From: Chryseobacterium koreense CCUG 49689
GTDB taxonomy: Bacteria; Bacteroidota; Bacteroidia; Flavobacteriales; Weeksellaceae
Direction of reading: 5' to 3'
DNA length: 64,000 bases
Assembly: GCF_001045435.1 (NCBI RefSeq)
Contig: NZ_LFNG01000003.1
Span: forward strand, 1-64,000
In this document: positions 51,290 to 61,836 of the stretch, one piece after another
Layout: each line of letters starts with the position of its first letter
Numbering within the stretch: the first letter of the stretch is position 1
Position numbers and translations under genes: made by a program
Notes under the pieces: model-generated
Database searches by the model: none
What the model saw: the letters and a program-made list of their open reading frames with translations, nothing else
What the model was told of the DNA's origin: nothing

Positions 51290-51859
51290 ATGAAAAAACA
51301 TGTCTATCCATTAGAGCCGGATAATTTCTATCATGTTTTCAACCAAGGAATTGATGGCTGCAAAATTTTCTTCGATGATGAGAATTATGACTATTTTCTG
51401 AAATTATTGGAGAACAAGATTCACTCTGTTGCGGAACTGTATTGCTATTGTCTTTTGCCCCATCATTTTCATTTACTTTTGAAGGTAAGACCGGCAAAGG
51501 AGATCCGAAAAAAAATCGAGGAAAAGGAAGACGTTGGAATAACACAAATTATAAGCAAGCAATTTTCAAATTTCTTTAACAGTTACAGCCAGGCAATCAA
51601 CAAGAAATATCACAGAACCGGCAAACTTTTTGAGCAGCCGTTTCGGAGAATAATTCAGGAATCGGACCAGCAATTGATGAGAACGGTGTATTATATCCAC
51701 AACAATCCGAGAAAACATAATTTGCACGACGATATTTTTGAATACCCCTATTCTTCTTTGTCGCAAATTTGCAATCGCAGTTGCGGTCGTATCGATTCTT
51801 TGAAAACGATTCAATTATTTGGAGATTTTGAACATTTTGAAAAAATTCACTCTGCTTGA
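51290..51859 (+). CDS. REP-associated tyrosine transposase (RAYT, Y1 HUH nuclease)
   Basis: This is a 189-residue protein from ATG 51290 (MKKHVYPLEP); GTG 51263 would add nine residues. The Y1-transposase fold is shown by NFYHVFNQGIDG at the start, the HUH metal site in LLPHHFHLLLK (His59, His61), GKLFEQPFRRI, and the catalytic tyrosine in VYYIHNNPRKH (Tyr134 or Tyr135). RAYTs are single-copy relatives of IS200/IS605 transposases that act on REP palindromes. Two identical palindromes flank the gene: one ends 36 bases upstream, the other begins at the base after its TGA. All catalytic residues are present, so it may be active. Confidence 0.9.
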   Translation: MKKHVYPLEPDNFYHVFNQGIDGCKIFFDDENYDYFLKLLENKIHSVAELYCYCLLPHHFHLLLKVRPAKEIRKKIEEKEDVGITQIISKQFSNFFNSYSQAINKKYHRTGKLFEQPFRRIIQESDQQLMRTVYYIHNNPRKHNLHDDIFEYPYSSLSQICNRSCGRIDSLKTIQLFGDFEHFEKIHSA

Positions 51860-51892
51860 AGCGTTGTTAGCGCTTGAAGCGCTAACAACGCT
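51860..51892. repeat. REP-like palindrome, copy 3, directly after the RAYT stop
   Basis: AGCGTTGTTAGCGCTT, central G, then AAGCGCTAACAACGCT; identical to copy 1. It starts at the base following TGA 51857-51859. Confidence 0.9.
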
Positions 51893-51904
51893 CCCCCACC
51901 AAAA

Positions 51905-52489
51905 ATGAACTTCCTAGCCCATTCCTACCTCACTTTTTCAGACGAGCAGATTGTCGGTCAGTTTCTGGAAGATTTTATCAGAAATAGCGATCGGTTTTTA
52001 TTTCCCGAAAAAATTCAGCAGGGAATTACCCTTCATCGTGAAATTGATACCTTCACCGATTCGCATCCGGCAATTTCAGAAGCGAAGAAGATTTTTTCAC
52101 CGATTGTCCGGCTCTATTCCGGTGCATTTGTGGATGTGAGTTTTGATTATTTTTTGGCGAACGCTCTGCCCGAAAAAGCTCTCCGCGAACATTCCCAAAA
52201 AGTATATGCAGCGCTAAGAAAAAATCAGGAAATATTGCCGCGCAATCTGATTTTGATGCTGGAAAAGATGCAGAAAGAAGATTGGCTTTTCAATTACCAC
52301 GAAGATTGGGGAATCCGGTTTTCAATTCAGAATGTCTTGAACAAGGCGAAATATTTGGAAAAAGATTTGCCCGTGTTCGATGTTTTCCTCAACAACAAGC
52401 CTGAATTACAAAAATATTTCGAAGTTTTCTTCCCGGATCTTTTAAAACATGTCGCTAAAATCAATTCGGAATTTCAGAAGTTTTTATAA
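51905..52489 (+). CDS. acpH: Acyl carrier protein phosphodiesterase-like protein
   Basis: The 194-residue protein starts MNFLAHSYLTF, then GQFLEDFIRNSDRFLFPEKIQQGITLHREIDTFTDSHP, the His/Asp-rich core of AcpH (DUF479, HD-like metal site), and SGAFVDVSFDYFLAN. It removes the phosphopantetheine arm of ACP. It begins 12 bases after the third REP palindrome and its end overlaps the convergent DUF6702 gene by 16 bases. Confidence 0.9.
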   Translation: MNFLAHSYLTFSDEQIVGQFLEDFIRNSDRFLFPEKIQQGITLHREIDTFTDSHPAISEAKKIFSPIVRLYSGAFVDVSFDYFLANALPEKALREHSQKVYAALRKNQEILPRNLILMLEKMQKEDWLFNYHEDWGIRFSIQNVLNKAKYLEKDLPVFDVFLNNKPELQKYFEVFFPDLLKHVAKINSEFQKFL

Positions 52490-52974
52490 AGATATCGATT
52501 CGGATAATTGAGCCGGTCACTTTGCCTCTTTCCTCCCACGATGATGTGGACGATATTCATTTGATCGTCAAACAGGTTATAGAGCATGCTCACAGCAGTT
52601 TCCACTTTTTTCGGCTGACTTAATGGTTCGCTTTCCAAATAAATATTGACCGATTCGCTGTCTTCCTCGTAACCCAGATAATGGATTTTCAAATATTTAT
52701 TGTCGGTTTTCAACTTTAAATATTCGGCGCAATATTTTGCGAGCAATTCATTGATTTGTGGTTTGAACCTGTCGTCGTTAAAATGAACCGCCTTTCCGTA
52801 TTTTTCTTTTAAGGCATTTTCCAGATCATCTAGAAAGAATTTCCCGGAAATCTCGAAAGTTTTCGATTTGGAATTATAGTTAAATTCCACCGATCCCACG
52901 TGGTAGGGATGGATTTCTTTGGCGGAAGAAAACAGGAAAAAGAAAAAAGAGAACAGGAAGAGAAACTTTTTCAT
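52474..52974 (-). CDS. DUF6702-like exported protein
   Basis: The 166-residue protein has a signal peptide (MKKFLFLFSFFFFLFSSAKE) followed by HPYHVGSVEFNYNSKSKTFEISGKFFLDDLENALK, the DUF6702 pattern. This family commonly sits with HupE-like and M1-peptidase genes in Bacteroidetes (from memory), as here. No active site is visible. It is divergent from the HupE-like gene, sharing a 163-base intergenic region. Confidence 0.8.
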   Translation of the reverse strand: MKKFLFLFSFFFFLFSSAKEIHPYHVGSVEFNYNSKSKTFEISGKFFLDDLENALKEKYGKAVHFNDDRFKPQINELLAKYCAEYLKLKTDNKYLKIHYLGYEEDSESVNIYLESEPLSQPKKVETAVSMLYNLFDDQMNIVHIIVGGKRQSDRLNYPNRYLYKNF

Positions 52975-53137
52975 GGGTTTAATAAATGTTGTGTTTTTTC
53001 CAAGGTGTTTTCATGCACAACGAATTCTGTTTCAACAGTATTCCGGTCTCGAAAATATGCGCTCACAAGTCATCACCGCAATTTTAGACAAAGTTAAAAT
53101 ATTATTTGTATTATCGCTGTTTCAAAAATTCAGCCAA

Positions 53138-53743
53138 ATGCAGGACTTTCTTTTTTACCTTAACCTCGGTTGGGAACACATCATTTCACTAGACGCGTTG
53201 GACCACCAACTTTTTATTTTGGCGTTGGTTGCCGTTTATGCCTTTAAAGACTGGAAAAAAGTCCTGATTTTGGTGACTGCCTTCACGATCGGACACTCCA
53301 TTACTTTGGCTTTAAGTGTCTTGGAGGTTTTCAAAATTTCCTCCGACTGGGTAGAATTCCTGATTCCTTTAACCATCGTCATTACAGCTCTCGACAATAT
53401 TATTTTTAAAGGCAATCAATCTAAACTGATGAGGATCAATTATTTTCTGGCTTTGTTTTTCGGTTTGATCCACGGAATGGGATTTGCCAATACGGCCAGA
53501 ATGATGCTGGCTAAAGAACAGTCGCTTTTTGTTCCGCTTTTGGGATTCAATCTTGGTCTGGAACTGGGACAAATTGTTGTGGTTCTGGCATTTCTGGTTG
53601 CGCTTTTTATTTTTAGCAATCTTTTTAAAGTCGCCCGAAAAGACTGGATTATGTTTGTCTCCTCAGCAGTTTTTGCACTTGCTTTAAAGATGACCATTGA
53701 GCGTATTCCATTTGAGATTGGAAATATATTTAATTTTATGTAA
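53138..53743 (+). CDS. HupE/UreJ-like membrane protein
   Basis: The 201-residue protein starts at ATG 53138 (MQDFLFYLNLGWEHIISLDALDHQLFILALVAVYAF). The upstream in-frame part is antisense to the DUF6702 signal and is rejected. It has six hydrophobic segments, the HupE motif VTAFTIGHSITLALS and the late FGLIHGMGFANTARMML. Members are thought to transport Ni or Co ions or similar small solutes. The function here is unproven. The M1 peptidase gene follows 68 bases downstream. Confidence 0.85.
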   Translation: MQDFLFYLNLGWEHIISLDALDHQLFILALVAVYAFKDWKKVLILVTAFTIGHSITLALSVLEVFKISSDWVEFLIPLTIVITALDNIIFKGNQSKLMRINYFLALFFGLIHGMGFANTARMMLAKEQSLFVPLLGFNLGLELGQIVVVLAFLVALFIFSNLFKVARKDWIMFVSSAVFALALKMTIERIPFEIGNIFNFM

Positions 53744-53764
53744 CAAATCATCTTATTTTTTGAC

Positions 53765-53772
53765 TATTTTTG
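53765..53772 (+). promoter_or_regulatory. Candidate -7 box of the M1 peptidase gene
   Basis: TATTTTTG fits TAnnTTTG 39 bases before ATG 53812. No TTG at correct spacing. Confidence 0.4.
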
Positions 53773-53811
53773 AACACTAACATTTTATTGATTCATAATC
53801 GGTTTTTCATC

Positions 53812-56172
53812 ATGAAACTAAAATCTATTGCACTTTTTCTTTTTTGTTCCCTATTTGGATTTGCCCAAAACATTCAAAACAACCCGACCGGCAATCACGG
53901 AAACAAATTCGAGCAGCTCGGAACTATTTTGCCAACTCCCAATGTGTACAGAACCGCTTCCGGAGCTCCCGGTCATCAGTATTGGCAACAAAGAGCGGAT
54001 TATGAAATCAATGCTTATCTGGATGAAGAAAAATTAAATCTAAAGGGTTCGGAAACCATTACCTATTACAACAATTCACCCGATGATCTGGAGTATCTGT
54101 GGCTTCAATTGGATGAAAACCAGCAATCTAGTATAAAGAACGCAAATTATCAATCACCGTCCACACTTGCGGAATATTCCACCACAGACCGATTGCGGAC
54201 AACGGATTTACCCGCAAAAGATAACGGTCTTGGTGTAAATATTGAAAAAGTGACCGATGCATCAGGAAAAGCGATTCCTTATTATATCAATAAAACGATG
54301 ATGAGAATAGATTTGCCAAAAATCTTGAAATCAAAAGAAAAAATCACCTTCAAAATAGAGTGGAATTACAATATTCCTGACCGAATGAAAAACGGCGGCC
54401 GCGGTGGTTACGAGTTTTTCCCGGAAGACGGCAATCATCTTTTCACCATGACGCAGTGGTTTCCAAGAATGTGCGTTTATAGCGATTTCAAAGGTTGGCA
54501 AAACAACCAATTTACCGGAAGAGGGGAGTTTGCTTTAGCTTTTGGAAATTACAAAGTCACCATGAATGTTCCGGCAGATCACGTGGTGGCAGGAACCGGT
54601 GAATGTCAGAATTATTCGCAGGTGCTTTCATCAGCGCAGCTTTCCCGCTACAAACAAGCAGAAAACTCCAGCGAACCGATTGAAATAGTAACTTTGGATG
54701 AAGCTAAAAAAGCCGAAAAATCGAAATCGAAAGAAAGAAAGACCTGGATATTCGAAGCGAAGGATGTTCGGGATTTCGCATGGACTTCTTCCAGAAAATT
54801 TATTTGGGACGGAATGCGGGTGACCATTCCTGAAAACGGAAACAAAGTAATGGCGATGAGTCTTTACCCAAAAGAAGCGTACGGGCTTTACCGAAAATTT
54901 TCCACAAAAGCGGTGGCACACACCATTCTGACCTATTCCGAATACACGATACCATATCCTTATCCGGTGGCGCAATCTGTGGAAGCCGCAAACGGAATGG
55001 AATATCCTATGATTTGTTTTAATTTCGGAAGAACGGAGAAAGATGGAACCTATTCCGAAGGAACAAAAAATGGGATGATCGGCGTGATCATCCACGAAGT
55101 GGGGCATAACTTTTTCCCCATGATCATCAATTCCGATGAAAGGCAATGGAGCTGGATGGATGAAGGTTTGAATACTTTTGTGGAATACCTCACCGAAGAA
55201 AGATGGGACAATAAGTTCCCGTCCAAAAGAGGTCCTGCTCACACGATTGTGGATTATATGAAACTTCCGAAAGACCAACTGGAACCGATAATGACCAATT
55301 CCGAAAACATCAATCAGTTTGGTCCAAATGCCTATTCCAAACCGGCAACCGGATTGAATATCCTTCGGGAAACCATTATGGGAAGGGAACTTTTTGACAA
55401 AGCATTTAAAACTTATGCCAGAAGATGGGCGTTCAAACATCCGGAACCTGCAGACTTTTTCCGAACCATGAACGATGCAAGTGCTGAAAACCTGGATTGG
55501 TTCTGGCGCGGCTGGTTTTATGGAATCGATCCGGTTGACATTGCGATTGATAAAGTTACCGTCGCCGCTCCCGAATTCAATGTGGATCCAAAACCGAGGG
55601 AAAGAACTTATACCGTAGATAAACCGCAGGTAAATAGTTTTGAGGATATTTCGAAGATCAGAAATCGTGAAGACAAAAATATCCAATTCTATACCGACGT
55701 TGACAAAGAAACCCGAGATTTCTATTGGAGATACGCGCGAGGTTTGGAAAAAGTGGACACCAATAAAAAATACACGGTAAAGTCCGACAATACCGAAAAA
55801 CCTAGTTCAGCAGATATTGAAAGACTGAAAAACATCCGTGCCTACCAAATCGATTTCAGCAATAAAGGCGGTTTGGTAATGCCGATTATTTTGGAATTCA
55901 CTTTCGAGGATGGAACAAAACTCAATGACAAAATCCCGGCGCAAATTTGGAGAAAAGACGAAAATAAAGTTTCCAAAACCTATTACTTCGACAAAAAATT
56001 GAAATCCATTCAACTGGACCCGATGCGTGAAACTGCCGATATTGACACTTCCAACAATTTCTGGGGCGAAATCGCAGAACCCGTTTCGAAATTCAATGTC
56101 TTTAAACAAAAACAGGAAGGTTCCGCAAGAGGCGCAGCAAAAGGGATGGTGAATCCGATGCAGGCGAAGTAA
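53812..56172 (+). CDS. M1-family metallopeptidase, exported
   Basis: This is a 786-residue protein from ATG 53812 (MKLKSIALFLFCSLFGFAQ, a signal peptide); TTG 53770 upstream is rejected. The gluzincin site is HEVGH (428-432) with the third zinc ligand Glu451 in DEGLNTF, at the correct HEXXH-X18-E spacing. The N-terminal ~250 residues are the M1 beta saddle (YEINAYLDEEKLNLKGSETI). The usual GAMEN substrate motif is replaced by NGMEYPM. The C-terminus has no T9SS sorting domain, so the protein is probably periplasmic. It is the last gene of the HupE-M1 pair. Confidence 0.92.
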   Translation: MKLKSIALFLFCSLFGFAQNIQNNPTGNHGNKFEQLGTILPTPNVYRTASGAPGHQYWQQRADYEINAYLDEEKLNLKGSETITYYNNSPDDLEYLWLQLDENQQSSIKNANYQSPSTLAEYSTTDRLRTTDLPAKDNGLGVNIEKVTDASGKAIPYYINKTMMRIDLPKILKSKEKITFKIEWNYNIPDRMKNGGRGGYEFFPEDGNHLFTMTQWFPRMCVYSDFKGWQNNQFTGRGEFALAFGNYKVTMNVPADHVVAGTGECQNYSQVLSSAQLSRYKQAENSSEPIEIVTLDEAKKAEKSKSKERKTWIFEAKDVRDFAWTSSRKFIWDGMRVTIPENGNKVMAMSLYPKEAYGLYRKFSTKAVAHTILTYSEYTIPYPYPVAQSVEAANGMEYPMICFNFGRTEKDGTYSEGTKNGMIGVIIHEVGHNFFPMIINSDERQWSWMDEGLNTFVEYLTEERWDNKFPSKRGPAHTIVDYMKLPKDQLEPIMTNSENINQFGPNAYSKPATGLNILRETIMGRELFDKAFKTYARRWAFKHPEPADFFRTMNDASAENLDWFWRGWFYGIDPVDIAIDKVTVAAPEFNVDPKPRERTYTVDKPQVNSFEDISKIRNREDKNIQFYTDVDKETRDFYWRYARGLEKVDTNKKYTVKSDNTEKPSSADIERLKNIRAYQIDFSNKGGLVMPIILEFTFEDGTKLNDKIPAQIWRKDENKVSKTYYFDKKLKSIQLDPMRETADIDTSNNFWGEIAEPVSKFNVFKQKQEGSARGAAKGMVNPMQAK

Positions 56173-56479
56173 GGACAAGACGGTTCGCATTCCTTAAATG
56201 GAAGTTATGGAGCCGGGAGAGATTCGGAAATCTTTCAAACACCGTAAACCTTCCATCGAATTTTAAAATCCTCAGGAGTTCGATTTCATGAATCCCGACG
56301 ATAATAAGAAAAGTCATTTCAATATCGAAATGACTTTTTTTCTGCCAAAATTTCAGCCTAAAAAATCAAAATCTGCCATTTTTTAACTTCCATCGTGCAT
56401 CTTTCAACTTTCACTTCCTTTGGCAAACTTTTAGCGAACAAAAAGTCAACTTCAAAAAATTAATTAAAAAATAAATATT
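56173..56479 (+). other. 307-bp region between the M1 peptidase gene and groES, with terminator
   Basis: AAGTCATTTC (56311-56320)/GAAATGACTT (56327-56336), followed by TTTTTT, is a clear plus-strand terminator. The rest is unremarkable. I searched by eye for a CIRCE element (TTAGCACTC-N9-GAGTGCTAA) upstream of groES and see none. Confidence 0.8.
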
Positions 56480-56758
56480 ATGTCAGTAAACTTCAAACCA
56501 TTATCAGACAGAGTTTTGGTGGAGCCCAATGCGGCCGAAACAACCACTGCATCAGGAATTATCATTCCGGATACGGCGAAGGAAAAACCACAGGAAGGAA
56601 CTGTGGTAGCAGTTGGTCCGGGAAAAAAAGACGAACCAACCACCGTGAAAGTGGGTGACAAAGTACTTTATGGGAAATACTCCGGTTCAGAGTTGAAGCT
56701 GGATGGGAAAGATTATTTAATTGTCAGAGAAGCAGATCTTTTAGGAATCATTGGCTAA
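56480..56758 (+). CDS. groES: Co-chaperonin GroES
   Basis: The 92-residue protein starts [16 protein letters not shown]. It has the mobile loop [18 protein letters not shown], a [22 protein letters not shown] core and the end [13 protein letters not shown]. It caps the GroEL ring. It is 83 bases before groEL in the same operon. The 5' region lacks CIRCE, so HrcA control is not evident from the sequence. Confidence 0.97.
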   Translation: MSVNFKPLSDRVLVEPNAAETTTASGIIIPDTAKEKPQEGTVVAVGPGKKDEPTTVKVGDKVLYGKYSGSELKLDGKDYLIVREADLLGIIG

Positions 56759-56835
56759 AAGAATCAACCATCAAGAATCAAGAAATTTATAAAATTGAAA
56801 ATCTAGGCTCTTGTGTCTAGTATCTTAAAATCTAA

Positions 56836-58464
<1,629 letters not shown>

Positions 58465-58502
58465 GAAGCTGGTTTCAAAAGACAGGAACCTCATCAATTT
58501 AT

Positions 58503-58536
58503 AATCCGTTCAGAGTTTTCTGGACGGATTTTTTTG
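58503..58536 (+). terminator. groESL terminator
   Basis: AATCCGTTCAGA (58503-58514) pairs with TCTGGACGGATT (58519-58530) through a 4-base loop, followed by TTTTTTG. One pair is G-T. Confidence 0.93.
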
Positions 58537-58593
58537 TAATAATTAATGACATGAATTCGAATTTGAGGTTTTTATGCCCGAAGACGAGGTTCT

Positions 58594-58753
58594 GAACCCC
58601 AAAATCGCGGTTGGGAACCGCGAATTTGAGGTTTGGAACCGCAAAAATGGGGTCTAGAACCGCGATTTTGGGGTCTAGAACCGCAAAAATGGGGTGTAGA
58701 ACCGCGATTTTGGGGTCTGGAACCCCAAAAATGGAGGATAGGACCGCACCAAC
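58594..58753. repeat. 21-bp tandem repeat (about 7.5 units) with complementary unit types
   Basis: Units begin at 58594, 58615, 58636, 58657, 58678, 58699 and 58720, all exactly 21 bp, plus a partial at 58741. Units 3 and 5 read GAACCGCAAAAATGGGGT, units 4 and 6 read GAACCGCGATTTTGGGGT, so the two types alternate. Unit 1 (GAACCCCAAAATCGCGGTT) is essentially the reverse complement of units 4 and 6. No convincing gene is present on either strand; the open frames through it are only repeat translation. Confidence 0.9.
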
Positions 58754-58786
58754 GTGTTATTTTAATGCATGGAATGGGTTGAAAAT

Positions 58787-58813
58787 TAAAAAAGCCCACC
58801 AAATAGGAGGGCT
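58787..58813 (-). terminator. Probable terminator of the arginine decarboxylase gene
   Basis: AGCCC (58793-58797)/GGGCT (58809-58813), read on the minus strand, is followed by TTTTTTAATTTT. The stem is only 5 bp, with an 11-base loop. Confidence 0.6.
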
Positions 58814-58942
58814 GAATTTATTTTGATCTATTTTTTTAAGTCGTGGTCAATCTTAAAGTATTGGTTTTACCACCTGCTGGTTGATCACCAAGTTGACAGG
58901 TCTCAGATGAGGTTTTTTCGCGATGTTCCATGCTGCGAAACA

Positions 58943-60334
58943 TCAATAACCCAACAGTTTCAAAACATCCTCCGGTTTTTGTTCCTCGCGGAAAAGGGTG
59001 TAAACAAAATTCCCCTCTTCGTCTTTGTCGATGAGGATGTGTTTCGGTTGCGGCATCAAACAGTGGTGAACTCCGCCATATCCGCCGATGGTTTCCTGAT
59101 ACGCTCCGGTGTGGAAAAACCCGATGTACAAAGGTTTGGTGTCACTGAAAACGGGGAGATAAATGGCGTTGGTATGTTGTTCGGAATTGTAATAATCGTC
59201 GGAATCACAGGTCAATCCGCCCAGGAAAACCCGCTCATAAGTGTCTTCCCATCGATTTAAAGGGAGCATGATGAAATGTCGTGAAATTGCCCACGTGTCG
59301 GGCAAAGTCGTCATGAAAGAAGAGTCTATCATATTCCATTTTTCCCGGTCGTTTTGGCGTTTTTGGGAAAGAATTTTGTAGAGATGGCCACCGCTTTCGC
59401 CCACGGTGAAACTCCCGAATTCGGTGTAGATATTGGGTTCTTCCACACCTTCTTCTTCACAGAATTTTTTGATTTGGGACACGATTTCATTGACCATATA
59501 CTGGTAATCGTAGTCAAAATTTAGAGAAGTTTTGATTGGGAAACCACCACCAATATTGAGTGAATCTACTTCCGGTGCGATTTTTTTCAACCGCGCATAC
59601 ACCCGGAGACATTTATAGAGTTCGTTCCAGTAGTACGCTGTATCCTTAATTCCGGTATTGATGAAAAAATGGAGCATTTTCAATCGCGCATTCGGATTTT
59701 CCGCGATTTTTTGGCTGTAATAGGGGATAATGTCCTTATAGCCAATTCCCAAACGGGAAGTATAGAATTCAAATTTTGGTTCCTCTTCCGATGCGATTCT
59801 GATGCCGATATCGAAGTTCACATCGATGCTTTCGGTGAGTTTGTCGAGTTCGCGGTAGTTGTCCAGAATGGGCGTGATGTTTTCAAAACCACTGTTGATC
59901 AGATCTGCGATTTTCGCCAAATAATCATCGGTCTTAAAACCGTTGCAGATCACCTCCACATTTTTGTCGAATTTTCCCTTTTCATAAAGCGATTTCACGA
60001 TATCCATATCATAAGCCGAAGAAGTTTCGATGGAAATATCGTTTTTCAGCGCTTCCTCCAAAACGAAGGCGAAATGGCTGGATTTGGTGCAATAGCAATA
60101 CCGGTAATCTTTCTTGTAATCGTTGATTTCGAACGCTTCTTTAAACCAGGCTTTCGCACGCTGAATGTTGGTTGAAATTTTCGGCAGGTAATTAAATTTC
60201 AGAGGAGTGCCAAATTTTTCTATGACGTCCATCAAGGGAATTCCGTGAAAAAGAAGCTGATTTTCCGCCACATCGAATTCCTCTGTCGGGAAGTAAAGGG
60301 TCTGGTCAATGAGTTCTGAATATTTAATTTTCAT
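58943..60334 (-). CDS. speA: Biosynthetic arginine decarboxylase, fold type III, short Bacteroidetes form
   Basis: The 463-residue PLP-dependent decarboxylase has an alanine-racemase-like barrel. YCYCTKSSHFAFVLEEAL contains the likely PLP Lys, and SLNIGGGFPI is the phosphate-binding loop. The C-terminal part is FLGGLTCDSDDYYN. It is shorter than the ~630-residue E. coli SpeA and resembles the type annotated as arginine decarboxylase in Bacteroidetes. The sequence alone does not exclude a related amino-acid substrate. It may feed the deoxyhypusine-synthase-family enzyme encoded at 34.9 kb. Confidence 0.85.
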   Translation of the reverse strand: MKIKYSELIDQTLYFPTEEFDVAENQLLFHGIPLMDVIEKFGTPLKFNYLPKISTNIQRAKAWFKEAFEINDYKKDYRYCYCTKSSHFAFVLEEALKNDISIETSSAYDMDIVKSLYEKGKFDKNVEVICNGFKTDDYLAKIADLINSGFENITPILDNYRELDKLTESIDVNFDIGIRIASEEEPKFEFYTSRLGIGYKDIIPYYSQKIAENPNARLKMLHFFINTGIKDTAYYWNELYKCLRVYARLKKIAPEVDSLNIGGGFPIKTSLNFDYDYQYMVNEIVSQIKKFCEEEGVEEPNIYTEFGSFTVGESGGHLYKILSQKRQNDREKWNMIDSSFMTTLPDTWAISRHFIMLPLNRWEDTYERVFLGGLTCDSDDYYNSEQHTNAIYLPVFSDTKPLYIGFFHTGAYQETIGGYGGVHHCLMPQPKHILIDKDEEGNFVYTLFREEQKPEDVLKLLGY

Positions 60335-60441
60335 GGGGTCAAATCGAGGTTTAAATAAAATGCAAATTTGGTGAAAAAAGTTGGGATTGGCAGATTAATT
60401 TATGGTTTTTGAATTCGGACCTGCCTCCCAAAAAGGAGGGG

Positions 60442-61065
60442 TTATTTTTCCACAAAAACCACCAGGTCACCTTCCTGAAATTCAATCGAAACCTGATCTT
60501 CCACCGCGAAATTTCTGGTCCCAATTCTGGAAGTGATTTCTAATTTTTCTTTGTTTAAAGGCCAATTCAAGCCTTTGGTCACCACACTTTCAGCAATCGG
60601 AAAAGGATAAAGCGAAATCATTTTTCCCTTCACATTTTCTAAAACTAATTTTTTCGGTGAAAAAAAGTAGGTGGAATATTCATCAAAAAAAGTGATTTCC
60701 AGATCATCTTTAAAGTGAAAGGCCACGGTGAGGTTTCCCAAAAAATGGTCCATTTCACCACCGCTTCCTCCGTAAATATGAACTTTCTTCAAGCCTTTTT
60801 CCCTGATGATTTCTAAGGATTTTTCAAAATCTGTTTTCTCCTGATCGGGAGTGTAGATGAATTTTTCTTCATAGATTTCATCATCGTTTCCGGTATGGGA
60901 ATCAAAATCCCCGGAAATAAAGTCAAGTTTTCCGACCGGAAAATTTTTTTGCTTTAAATAATGGAAAGCCCCGTCAGAACATGCAATCAACTCATAATCG
61001 TCAAATTCCGGGAGGTTTATTGGAGGAACTCCGTTGATGAAAAGTAGGGCTTTTTTATTGCTCAC
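60442..61065 (-). CDS. thiN: Thiamine pyrophosphokinase
   Basis: This is a 207-residue protein from GTG 61065 (VSNKKALLFINGVPP). A longer frame from TTG 61116 adds a leader of repeat-like sequence (TTIHKK), and the family usually begins at KALLFING. It has the TPK motifs ACSDGAFHYL, ISGDFDSHTG, TPDQEKTDFEKSLE and YGGSGGEMDHFLGNL. It converts thiamine to thiamine pyrophosphate with ATP. The next gene on the strand, an adenosyltransferase gene, is 75 bases upstream of this start. Confidence 0.93.
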   Translation of the reverse strand: MSNKKALLFINGVPPINLPEFDDYELIACSDGAFHYLKQKNFPVGKLDFISGDFDSHTGNDDEIYEEKFIYTPDQEKTDFEKSLEIIREKGLKKVHIYGGSGGEMDHFLGNLTVAFHFKDDLEITFFDEYSTYFFSPKKLVLENVKGKMISLYPFPIAESVVTKGLNWPLNKEKLEITSRIGTRNFAVEDQVSIEFQEGDLVVFVEK

Positions 61066-61139
61066 AGATTGCACAGATTTTTTATGGATGGTTTGGAGGT
61101 TACAGCATTGGAACAAGTCTTCACTTTTACCCGGGAAGT

Positions 61140-61709
61140 TTATCTGTTGTTCGGGTTCCAGAATTCTTCGGTGTCGCCATTTAATTTTGACACATATCTT
61201 GCCAAAACGAACAAATAGTCTGATAACCTGTTCAAATATTTGATCAGCTCCGGACGAACTTCTTCAGATTCGTTCAAAAAGACCAAGCTGCGCTCCGCCC
61301 TTCTGCAAACAGTTCTGCAAACGTGGAGCAGCGTCGCCGGTTTTCCGCCTCCCGGAAGAATGAAATATTGAAGGGGTTCCAGATGTTTTTCCCATTCGTC
61401 AATCCAATTTTCCATTTCTTCGATTTCTTTTTCGGAAATCATTAAGGTCAATCTGGATTTTCCGTTGGCTAAGGTGAGTTTATCTGTTGGCGTAGCGGAT
61501 TCAGACCCGACCGTGAACAAGTCGAATTGAATTTTTTTGAGCTGATGGATTACTTTTTCATCGGTAATTTCAGATTTGGCAACTCCGATAAAGGAGTTCA
61601 GCTCGTCGATATTTCCGTAGGATTCCACTCTTGCGGAGGCTTTGGAAACGCGGGTTCCTCCGTAAAGTGCGGTTTCTCCTTTGTCGCCGGTTTTGGTATA
61701 AATTTTCAT
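61140..61709 (-). CDS. Cob(I)alamin adenosyltransferase (PduO type)
   Basis: This is a 189-residue protein from ATG 61709 (MKIYTKTGDKGETALYGGTRVSK); residues upstream (MPSFISAPPSFSYL) are spacer-like. It has the helical bundle with ESYGNIDELNSFIG, then FILPGGGKPATLLHVCRTVCRRAERSLV and the closing YLNRLSDYLFVLARY, all signatures of PduO-type ATR. It makes adenosylcobalamin from cob(I)alamin and ATP. No B12-dependent enzyme is in the window. Confidence 0.95.
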   Translation of the reverse strand: MKIYTKTGDKGETALYGGTRVSKASARVESYGNIDELNSFIGVAKSEITDEKVIHQLKKIQFDLFTVGSESATPTDKLTLANGKSRLTLMISEKEIEEMENWIDEWEKHLEPLQYFILPGGGKPATLLHVCRTVCRRAERSLVFLNESEEVRPELIKYLNRLSDYLFVLARYVSKLNGDTEEFWNPNNR

Positions 61710-61836
61710 TTTTAAATAGCTAAAAGATGGAGGCGCAGAGATGAAAGACGGCAAATCTGTGCTTTCAAGTCTTTGAATTAAATTGATAAATAGGAGGTAA
61801 AATTACGGAAATAAAAATTTGTCAAAGATTTTGATC

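Noticed and set aside
54631-55686. A 351-codon open frame antisense to the M1 peptidase gene
   Set aside because: It is rich in Phe/His/Arg, lacks any domain pattern and mirrors the codon bias of the real gene. The sense strand has a clear M1 peptidase.
56340-56480. A CIRCE/HrcA operator upstream of groES
   Set aside because: No TTAGCACTC/GAGTGCTAA pair is present in the intergenic sequence.
58572-58826. Repeat proteins on both strands of the 21-bp array
   Set aside because: They are open only because 21 is a multiple of three. There is no start context, promoter or conserved fold.
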